NCBI GenBank assembly: GCA_036320915.1
Contig: JAXBDG010000007.1
Span: forward strand, 2,108,001 to 2,172,000
From: Linnemannia elongata
Lineage: Eukaryota > Mortierellomycota > Mortierellomycetes > Mortierellales > Mortierellaceae
Direction of reading: 5' to 3'
Length of the DNA: 64,000 bases
Each line of letters begins with the position of its first letter. Position 1 is the first letter of the stretch. Shown one piece after another: positions 23,871 through 37,501 of this stretch. The notes beneath the pieces are model-generated. The model saw only the letters and a program-made list of their open reading frames with translations. It had not been told where the DNA came from and ran no database searches. A program made the translations under genes and the position numbers.

Positions 23871-26800
23871 ATGTCCACGGAACTGCAGGGCTTCCGCCAA
23901 GGACTCGACGGTCCCATAATACAGCTCCAAGCCGAGTTTGACGATGAAACAGGGAAACACCTCATCTATTGGGAAGACGTCCAGTTTGCCTTCCCTGGCG
24001 TTCATTGTGTCAAGAGCGGTATCATCATTGTTGCGTTTGTCCGAGATAAACAGCGCAGGAGGTAAATCCATCAGAGAGATAGGGGACCGAGGAACGATGA
24101 GAGAGTTGAAAAGAAGATAGAGGAGGAGGAGAGAGGAGGAGAGAGGAGAAGAGAGGAGAGAGAAAGGAGAGAGAGGGGAGAGAGCAGAGGAAAATGATAA
24201 GATAGCAGAGGGAAAATTCTTTCGCACACTCCGTCCGTCGAGCACTGTTTTGGGTGCCTACAAGGCAAATACATGGGGGACGACAGGGACTAAGACGCCA
24301 GTACCTGGAGGGCGTGAAACGACTTGAAGGATGACAAACAACTTGAAGGAAGACAAAAGCACTCGGAGGTTGACTAACAACTGGAAGACGACAACACTCA
24401 CTCGTCCATTTCTTACTTTTTGAATCGTTAGGATTGAGCCCCTGTGTATCGCTTACGAACCCAACGTCGTCCTTGAGGTCGTAATGGCTGCCATGCCGGC
24501 TGTAGCAGCGGCCAATGCCTTTCCCTCTCCATTTCCGTCCCCAGCGTCATCGACCATAGTTCACACCCGATATGAAGAGTAAGGTTTCTAACAGCAAAAC
24601 ACCGCCGGCCTTAAAGTCTGTCTAAACTGCACATTGTCTAAACGCTGGTCGTTTTTTTGTAAAACCTCTATAGCGTCACTCCACCTCCCAGTACCGGGAG
24701 CCGTATCCTGTCCGACCACTCCAGCACCGCCTCGCTACCCTTGTCTTCATCCTCTTTTCGACCGTTCCAACAGTAAGCAAGAGACGATTTTTCTTTTTTC
24801 TTAGTGAAGTCAAACGATTCTGCGTGGTCTACTTCAAGCGACTGACTGTTCTTTGCTTGTTCGTCATAAAATGATAGAGTGGAGCCGACAGGCAGGATTG
24901 AGACGATCTGCGATTTTTCTAATGAGAACATGGCATCGGTCTCTCGCCCATACCAACAGTAAGATATGCGACATACTTGTGGCGAAGGCTCAAAATACAC
25001 AACTCTTCAAAAGTTACTCATTACTCCTTGCATTCTTTCCATACACGATAGTGTGGAGCCGACTGGACGGATTGAGGAGATCGACGGCTCTTCTAATGAG
25101 ACCATGGGGTACCCATTTCCATCAGGCAGCAGCGACTTTTCGATCGATACCATTCATGAAGTGGGGTCGTATTATGGCAAAGAACCGTCACCTATGTCCA
25201 CACCAACGAACAATGGACCACCACCGCCGATACCGGAACGACCCTATGCACTAACAAGAGCCTATGCACCAACAAGACCTTACGCTCCACCACCTTCCAC
25301 GGAAGTGACTCTTGCCACCATTGAAGCTGTTGAGACATCAAACACCTCGGTCGTCGCCACTCGTCACTTTGTGCAACGGACAGAGTCGGTAGTTCAGTTA
25401 TTTGGTCACCTCGTGGTCAAAGGACAGCAAGAGCAGGCGCTTTTGGTCAAACGAGAGTCAGAGTCGATAAAGCAGTACATGGCACAGCACCACGAGAGTC
25501 TCCAATCTGAACTGGCCAAGAACACAGCGTTGCAGTCCCAAATGATGGAGATGCAGGCAGCGGTGGAAAAGATGACCAAGCGGATCCTTGAACTCCAGGA
25601 GGCCGCCAACGACAACGACAAACGGATGATGGTGATGCAGCAACAGGCGCTAGACCGACTGTCGCTTATTCAGAGCAAGGCTGAGGCGATCTTGAAGCAG
25701 ACGTACGAGCTGCACGAGTACCCCATCCCTCGACTGTTCATCATCTTGCCCAAGGAGGACACCACCAGACGAGAGAAGTTCACCACTCTGTTCGGCAAAC
25801 GGTTTCGGCTTCATTTCCTATGCGAGTGTGGAGAGCACACCAGGCCGAACGATGGGTCGGAGAGCAAGATGTCGCACCATATCCACCTCGCTCGCCACAA
25901 AGGATATGATCTGGACCGCCCGAACGAATTCTTCCGCAAGTACGGCTCCTATGTGCTTGCTCTCCTCCAGATGCTCAAGTATGGCGTGGCTGCGGCCGGG
26001 ATGGTTGTTTCACCTCTGAACACTTTCAAGTTCTGCGAGGGACTGGATCAAATAGAGCAGAGCCTCCAGTATCTGGAGAAAGACATTGTACCGATGGTCG
26101 ACAACGCGATCAAGTACCTCGAGGGGCTCTCCTCGGTTCAGGACGGGACGACACGATTGCCGGAGGATGGACTCGACAACGCATCGGCAACAACGTTGGT
26201 CGAGCCTGTGATTATGAGCAAGTTGGAGGCATTGGAAGGCGCGGACCTTCGTCATCTAGGTTCGTTTCTCAAGGATAAGGACGAAGCCAGGGTTCTCGGC
26301 GACTTGTACAGGACGGTAACGTCGGACGGTCGCGTTAAATGGGTCTGCTTCGACCATTACCGAGAGACGTACAGGGCGTCAGTACTGAAAGAGTTCCGTA
26401 ACAATGTTGCGGCCAATAATGGAGAGTATGACGACCGACTCGGAAGAGTGACCATTCGACTGACCTCGACGCTCCTGGCCCAGCAGTTTTACAGCATCCT
26501 CAGTAACACCCGCTTTGTTCAGGAGATGTTCATCTCCTTGGCATGGGACACATCAATGGACGACTTTAGGATGCTCAAGGATGCCATTCAGCAGTCCATC
26601 ATTTACCGGCTAGATATCAACGGCTGCGGGTTCTCAGGATCGAATTTCGACATTGTCAACCGTGGTCGGCGGTGGGAGCCTATTTTGCAGATGATGGGCA
26701 ACGGCAAGCTGGGGATCATTACTGTCCGGAACATGCCTGGGTTTTTGCTCCGCTCTGGCAAGATGCCCGCTACGCTCCAGATCAGAGTGTTAGACATGAG

Positions 26801-27524
26801 TGAGCAGCTCATCTTGATGGAAGAGTTCTCCAAGCTGCGAAAGCTTCTCTTGGCCGCACCCAACCTGTCGGAGCTGAGCCTTTTGGTCCCTTCGATATGC
26901 GATGGTTTCGATCTGGTCAAGCAACTCACAGGCGACCTCAAGCGCCTTTCGACCCTCTCGCTAAAACGTCAGGATGGCTCAATGGCGACCATGTCTTACA
27001 GGAAGGGCTCAAAAGAGGTCACCAACACTGAGCTCAGCATCTGCACCTACGAAACTCGCAGGATCCTTCAGTTGCCCATGGTGACCACATTGTCGCTCTT
27101 TGGCAGCCTGTCTCTCTCTAGAAGCACGGCGCAGAACGTGGACACCATTCTGACCGCGTTGAGAGCATACCGTCAGCTCAAGTCGCTCGAGATAACGTGT
27201 GCACCTGAAGACGCTCTGCGAATCCTTTTGTCTGTCTACCAGAACATCGACAATGACTTGCCCCTGAATCTTCTCACGCTCCGGAACGCTGAACGCGACA
27301 TTATTATCACCAGCCGCGGCTTTCCAGTGACCGACCTCGATTTTGGCGACTATGTGATCCCAGCCCACGCTTTCATTGCCCTTGGCTCCGTGTTGGCAAC
27401 CTGCACCCAGCTTGAGATATTGGCGTTCATCACACCTTCTCTGAAAGAAGGTATCGAGTTTGTACGAGGAGTCGACGCAATGAAGGGATCGCTTCGGAAC
27501 CTGACGGTACGACAGCGAGACTGA
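23871..27524 (+). CDS. giant repeat protein with N-terminal module, coiled coil and LRR-like body, 5' part up to in-frame TGA (copy E)
   Basis: Exons 23871-24061, 24432-24578, 24674-24772, 24878-24958 and 25052-27524 give 996 residues. Every intron is phase 2, so the three internal exons are all multiples of three. Residues 1-82 are the N-terminal module (GKHLIYWEDVQFAFPG, then IEPLCIAYEPNVVLEVV after intron 1). Residues 83-290 are Pro/Ser-rich, and exons 4 and 5 start with near-identical VEPTGRIE segments. A coiled coil spans about 295-390. A conserved-looking block runs from about 395 to 610 (RLFIILPKEDTTRREKF, FRLHFLCECGEH, VKWVCFDHYRETY). LRR-like repeats begin at about 640. The TGA at 27522 interrupts a repeat inside a recurrent R-Q-x-DGS motif, and the same frame stays open beyond it. 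Function unknown; no catalytic motif seen. Confidence 0.7.
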
Positions 27525-30500
27525 TCCAAGGCCGAAGTTGACTGTATTCCCGGAACCGGCGAGGTGGAGTCGATCAAGTTGCGGATCTGCTATATCGACC
27601 CGCGAGAGATTTCGGGCCTTCCGAACGTCAAGAAGGTCTCTATCTTTGACAAGCGTCGCAACACCGTGTCCGCCCTTGATGCAAAACAACATGATCTTGG
27701 AGTTCTTGCCCATGCCATCATCTCGAGTTTTCCTGGCTTAACGGTCCTGGAGATTCTGGACCTGGATGCAGGAGCCAAGGAGAGCCTTAATGGATTTTTA
27801 CAGGCATCCGATGACTTTTCCAGGAGTCAAGAACAGCCCTCCGACGATCAAACTCAAGCTGAGTCGCAGGAAGCGCAGGTTCGGAAGGCCGGCTCGTGTT
27901 CGATGGTCGATCTCCCCGAGGAATTTGTCATTCTTGGCAAGGCCTTTCTTACAGTTCGATGGATTCTTCATATGCCACTGATAATTTCGTCCGCCGATAT
28001 CTCCAGTGCTAAGGCCAGCGACTCATCCATCCCCGCGGTCTTGACATTTGCAGTAATACGCAACGATGGGTCTTTGGCCTCAATCAGGATCGGCACCGAC
28101 ACCAATGACGGTTCTCCGGTCGTATTGCGTATTGGCGATTTTACATCCGACGACAGCACTGCGCCAGTCTCTGGGGCCAGTCTGACGATCATGTGCAAGG
28201 GGAACGATTTCCCTTTAGATGATCTTATCTTTGCGGCTACCAAAAGATGTCAAGGCCTTGTCTCACTGGCGGTCGTCGTGTTGAATCAAGGCATGACCTA
28301 CTCGTCTTTTCTGAGGATGCTGGGCACCGTGCATGAGGCAGCTCGTCAACGGCCAACTCTGAGAGTCTTCAAGGACTGGGGGCTCGAGAGAAGCAAGAAC
28401 ATGGGGGTCTTTGACATTCCTGTCACGTTCTTGAAAACCACCCGTCATGCCTTTGCGAACGAGGAGTTGCCGGTACTGGACGAGTTATTTAGCTCGTGTC
28501 ACCACTTGTCTGAAATGGACATCCTTGTCATCGACATCTGGGAATCCTTTCAGGCCATCAAGAACGCGTCTCTACTCTACAAGCGGCTCTCCAAGGTACG
28601 ACTCCGACATGAAAGAGGTCTCGCGCTGGTCTTGGTGCTCTTTGACCAAAGTATTGGCGAAGTTGTCGCGACCAGGCTAGAAAAATTTGGTGGGGTTGAG
28701 CTGCCCAAACTTTTCCTCCTACCTAAGGTCGTCACTCTGGCTATTGAAGGCATGGAAGGATTAAAGCAAATGGAGGAAAGCATTCTTCGATGTCTGCACG
28801 AGTTTCGAGAAGTCCACACTCTCGAGATAAGGTCACCGATGGCCCAGTTCTTCCAGTCGCTTATCACCGTCCAAAAGGCCATGCTGGATCCACATCCCTT
28901 GACAAAGGTCGAGATCTGGGGATTTGTCGACCACAAATCCAAGTCTGCATTTGATCTTCCTTTGACGGACCTTGACCTAAGCCAACGGATCCTTCAGCCT
29001 CCGGAACTGTCTCAGCTTGTTAACGTCCTGGAAGTCAGTCCTTCAGTCAAGTCCCTCAAGTTACAAGTCCCAACAGTTCACGAACATTTCGAAGTGTTAC
29101 GACAGATCGCCAAACACTTCAGGACGCTTTCTCGCCTGACCCTTGGATGCCCCGATGGATCCGGTGCCGTGGTTGAGTTAGAAGAGACTGGCGGTAACAT
29201 CACCTCCCTGGAGCTCCGCCTTCCCATGGACACCCTCGTTGTAACCCAGCTGACCGATCAGGATTCTTCTGACATGACTGCCCACCTCGCTGCTCTGCAG
29301 ACCCGGCAAATCTTGGCATTACCAGAGAGCATTCTCAAGATATTCGAATGGGCCCAGATTGCGACTATGGACAGCCCGCTCTTGCGACAGATCAAAATAC
29401 TCAACGGCGATCGCTCCCCGATCACTTATGATATTCCAATCCTTCAATTAAGCTCAGGATCTTGGACCTTATCGATTCAGGAAGATATCCCTAAGGTGGA
29501 CCGAGTCATCGGCATTTTCTCTGAACTTACAACTCTGGATCTCCTTGTGCCTGCGATCGACCAAGCATTCGCCACCATCTTTTTATTGGCCAAGGGTGTA
29601 GAGAAGCGCTCCAAGATTTCGACAGTGGCTATGAGACAGGCCGACGGCTCAAGGGCGACAATCTCCTTTCAGACCGTCGCCGAACGTACCCATAGGACCG
29701 TTGTCACTCTACGACTTCCTGGTGCTACTGCTCCGACATTAGTCAACCCTACTCCACCACCAGCAGCCAACTTTTCGATCCTGCGGATGCCGAACGAGAC
29801 CTTTGAGACGCTGGTCACAGCCTTGACAACCGCTCGTAAAAGTCAGTCCATTCATCACATCAATATCGTCGATAGCACTGATGCCCTCTTGTTTAGTTTC
29901 GCTCTGGCCATTCAGTCTCTGGATCTTGGACCGGTGGTCATCACCAATGAGGAGACGTCGAGGCTGAAGAGGATTTTAGATCTGACGGTACACAGCTTGA
30001 GCCGCCTGGAACTGTTTGTGGAGAGCCTGGATGAGCACCTTCAATTTGTTCTTCCGGCTATCGAGACTTGCAAGCAACTCTCATCCTTTATTCTCAAGCG
30101 CAAGGATGGAACCAGAGCGTCGTTCGAGATCCAGTCAGGAACTAGCTCCATAACCACTGTCTCTTTGCAAATACCTGGCTATTCCAACACATTTGCCACT
30201 CCGGAGCAGCGGCGGAAGGTGTACGGATTCACCATCGAATCGGCGATCGCTTTGGAAGGAGAAGCGATCTTTCGACTGAAGGACCTGAGCGATTCAGAGC
30301 TGCGGTTCTTTGCAGCCATTCAGCAGTTGACGACTCGGCATCCGGGTCTTCGACAGCTCCAAATCAAGGACAGCCAACGTGACGATAACAACTCCCTGGT
30401 GACTATTGCGACTCCGGTTCAGGAAATCAATCTCCCTGTCAGCCTATTACCGTATGGGGCTCATGTCCTGGCTCGTCTTTTGAGCTACTGTCCCTTATTG

Positions 30501-31643
30501 TCTGAATTGGCTATTACGGTGAATGACTTGGAGACTACTGCGCTCTCCTTCGCCAAGGCGTTGCCCGAGCACCTGAAAGAACTTTCCAAATTATTGCTTC
30601 GGCAAACAAGATATGGGCCAATGGTCTCGTTCCATAGGAGCGCCGCATCCCCAGGCAAGAAACGCGACTTGTTCGACGGTGGCAACATCAAGGTCCAAGT
30701 CTATTCCCTCCCACCGACCTCGAACCTCTTAAAGCTGCCTAATGTCAAGGTGTTGACTGTTATGGCTTATTCGGTTTGGTCCGGTCCCCAAGCGGTTTCA
30801 CAGGAGCGAGTCTTCGAGATCACGGCGATCGTCAAAACGGCAATGGCGCACTTTCCAGAGCTGAAGAGTCTTGAAATCCATCGCAGTCAAGAATTGTTTG
30901 ACAGTCTGAAGGCTGCTTTGGCTGAACTTTTGGGATTGGAGAGTCTTGCGCTGCCTTTTGATTTGCATCTCATCGACGACTTGCACCCCGATCTCCAACC
31001 CAAGCGCATTACGATTCTGCGCAATATTGCTGTCTCGAGTTCCAAGTAGAAGCAGGAGCAACATGGACAACAAACGCAACAACAAACAACGAGGACTCCA
31101 AGGATTTTCGACATCAGGAAGCTGCCGGCGGACCAGAAAAACGTTGATTCTGTCTGCTCAATGATTAAGCGCTCTCAGTAAGTAATAAGAGAGAAAGCTC
31201 TTCCTCTTCCGACACACCTCATTTTCCGTGACTGGAACCTTAACATCGCGGACTGGGCAAGACTGCTCTCGCACATCGACTTCCTGGCGGCGCGTTACCT
31301 CGATTTCTTTGGATCGAATTTCGGGGATACTCAGCTGCAAACGCTTGTTAACTCTGTCATCAGGATTAAAAAGAAACTGCTGACACCGAATAGCCAATAT
31401 TCCGTTTGGAATAGTACGCGTTTTCCCCAGGAGTTAGCGGACTTGGCGGCGCAGGAGGAGAGTGCCAGGAGGGAAAATGATGACGGCGGTGGTGCTGGAG
31501 ACTTTGATGTGGGACCGATGATGGTGTACTTGGGTGGTTCGCAAGTGACGCCTTTGAAGGTGTTGTTGGAGCGGGAGCAGTTGAGGTCTGCTGCGATTAC
31601 ATGGTGTCGTTTGACGATGGATGATGGATATCAGAACGAGTGA
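27525..31643 (+). pseudogene. 3' continuation of the giant repeat gene beyond in-frame stops
   Basis: The frame of the preceding exon continues here with no frameshift. It is open from 27525 to a TAG at 31047, then from 31050 to a TAA at 31179, then to a terminal TGA at 31641, followed by AATAAA at 31649. The 27525-31046 part (about 1170 codons) is a continuous array of LRR-like repeats with the recurrent elements of the upstream part (RQADGSRAT, RKDGTRAS, FPELKSLEIH). The 31182-31640 part, FRDWNLNIADWARLL then LDFFGSNFG, resembles a repeat start seen upstream at about 26540 and in copy A (MDWKASTQDIDRLL). If all stops were ignored the protein would be about 2369 residues. Whether this is a recent pseudogene, a separately expressed gene, a sequencing error or a spliced or recoded gene cannot be told from sequence. 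Confidence 0.6.
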
Positions 31644-32204
31644 AACCAATAAAGTAGTGATATCAATTTCGTAATTGATGCAGAAGAGGAGCTTCCTCAT
31701 CTGATTAATTGACCAGATCAAGGACTTCCTTGGGGAGCCGCTCAGGTACCACTGTTTCACTCGAAAGATCAGGAAATTGGTGGCGCCTCGAGATAAACGT
31801 TCATTCTTATCAATTTTTCTTTTCTTCCGTCACGTTGCGATGGTCCACGCAAATTGTTGCGCAACGGTCTGTAACGGGATGAAGGCCCTTGGCAGAACAT
31901 GGTGGGCAGTTTGTCCACTTCTACTGTTGCATGCTTGCATTGAGCTATTGGCCATAGAAAAAAATTAGGTACTAAAAAAGAGAAGCATGGGTGTGGCTTG
32001 AGAAGAGAAGGTGGAACTTGGCGAAGAAGTGCTCGCTGCTTCTGTTTCCTTTCTCACTCTTTTTGTTTTTTTTCTTCGTCTCCTTCAACTCACTCCTCTC
32101 ATCCTTGCCTTCAACCCCCCTCTACATTCCTGCCACCAATTCCACCCTCGCCTTCTTATCTTATTCTGCCAGTAACACACTCCCCTCCCAACAACTGTTT
32201 TACC
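31644..32204. other. intergenic
   Basis: No gene is supported. It carries the 3' flank of the giant gene and a CT-rich leader at 32040-32200 for the small gene at 32205. Confidence 0.55.
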
Positions 32205-32393
32205 ATGCTTGATATCTTTAAACCTTTCTGTCTGAGTCCAGATGGCGACGTCGTCGTTCTCGAAGCCTTTAGAGAACTCGAAACCGACCAGCAAGTCGTG
32301 GACGATATTACCAACGTCTTCCCGAATGCCCGTCTTGTCGAAAGAGGGCCTGCGATTCCGTCCTATGGCCGCAACCGTCGGCGTCAATGGTAA
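32205..32393 (+). CDS. solo N-terminal module (copy F)
   Basis: A 62-codon frame from an ATG after a CT-rich leader to a TAA that is itself part of a GTAAGA splice donor in phase 2. The core DDITNVFPNARLVERGPAIP lines up with AFPNYDHIKREAQNVVVP of copy A and with the same region of the gene at 23871. If the intron is spliced to the CCTTCCAG acceptor near 32450, the first new codon is a stop, so both forms end at the same place. It is therefore either a solo module or a stump of a lost large gene. Its short length keeps the confidence moderate. Confidence 0.45.
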   Translation: MLDIFKPFCLSPDGDVVVLEAFRELETDQQVVDDITNVFPNARLVERGPAIPSYGRNRRRQW

Positions 32394-33019
32394 GACAAGA
32401 GAGAAAGAAAATGAAATAGAGGGGAGCATAGGGACTTACCCTTCCTTCCAGAAAAGAAGTGTGGACGGGCTGTGACGAAAAAAGAGACATGCAATGATCA
32501 GATGCACTCTGTAACGAGAGAGGAGCAAAGGTGTTTTTGATATAATTTTTCATTGCGATAATATCGTGCAGTTTGCCACGCGGACAATCATTGGTTTTAT
32601 TTTTTTTAGCTCTCGTGTGTGGGATCGACGCGCGCAACAAGGTTCAGGAACGATCTGTAACAAGCTCAGGAACGATCAGTAAGAGTTCCAAATTATTTGC
32701 CACCAATATTGAACGGTAAACAAAATTAACAGTCCCAAAAGGCAACTTTCACGAACGACATCCTTCCGGAATCACACCCAAAGACACGACTCGGGCTTTG
32801 CTCATTCATCAGTAACCAGGACAAGGATCGGGACACAAGCAACCGGACAAAAGGAAGCAGGACAAGAAGCTATAAACGCGACTAAGAAAACCCTTCTCAC
32901 GAAACAAGCATTGGCTGAGTCTACTCCTTGACTGATCAACTCTTGAGACTCTCACACGGTTCCTGACACACTCACGCCTCACACTTTCTTTCGCACCCTC
33001 ACATACCCGAGAAAGCCCC
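32394..33019. other. promoter region of isoleucyl-tRNA synthetase gene
   Basis: No gene is seen. It lies between the stump gene at 32205 and the ATG at 33020. Confidence 0.5.
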
Positions 33020-36744
<3,725 letters not shown>

Positions 36745-37501
36745 AAAAAATAACATTTTTTTATCACCATGCATATAGAATTAAAATGAGTAGCTTTAGA
36801 ATGCGAGCGCGACAGGTGGATCTCTTGATGTGAATTGACGTTGCGTTGGATTCCTTGATTTATTCTGCCGGTCTGAAGCCCCCCCCCCCCCCCCCCCCCA
36901 TTTCGTCAGGAACGGGAGGCAGTATTACGGCAATATTGCTGGGGCAGCAAAATGCCATGTCAGCGTTTTTTGCCAAGGCGGCTTCGCGGTGTGTTCTCTT
37001 CTTCCTCTGTGATATTTTGTTTAATGGTTGCTGGTATTATCTCCTGAATATTCTACGAGAATTCAAATGAAATACTTATGGCGCCATATGTCTGTAAAAA
37101 GAAGGAAGCGAAAACAGAGTCAAAAGAGTTCATTAGGGAGCCGCTGAAACTCGGATCGGTAGATGTCAAAAGATTCCAGAGAGGTGTGATCCAATGCGCA
37201 AAAAAAGAGGGGGAGGTGGGTGCCTAGGTGATCCATGCTTTCTTCGAAAAACACAACTACTGAAGGATGCACCTTTTCGTTCAAAAGATCTTGGAACTCA
37301 CATTGAATGGAAACTTTTGGATGGCGTTCTCAAAAATCTCATGAGAAAAAAGGAGGTCGTTAAACCCGCATCCATTACAACACAAAGATGCACGGACCAT
37401 GTCACAAGTCAAAAAAAAAGTAAACGGTAATACTAAATGTTTATTCTACAAATTTTTGGAATGCTTGATTGTTGTTGCGATTGTTGTATATGGTTATGGT
37501 T
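36745..37501. other. intergenic between convergent genes
   Basis: This is the convergent 3' region of the synthetase gene and UTP10. It contains a run of 21 C at 36879-36899. No gene is supported. Confidence 0.6.

Noticed and set aside
25052..31643. Altered genetic code as explanation of in-frame stops
   Set aside because: TAA, TAG and TGA all act as normal terminators in other genes of the window (for example 3669, 36744, 61107, 8538), so reassignment is unlikely.
27525..31643. Repeat-induced point mutation as cause of the three stops
   Set aside because: All three stops could be C-to-T changes, but the rest of the region is not AT-rich and long repeats lack a heavy transition load, so three changes are too few to support it.
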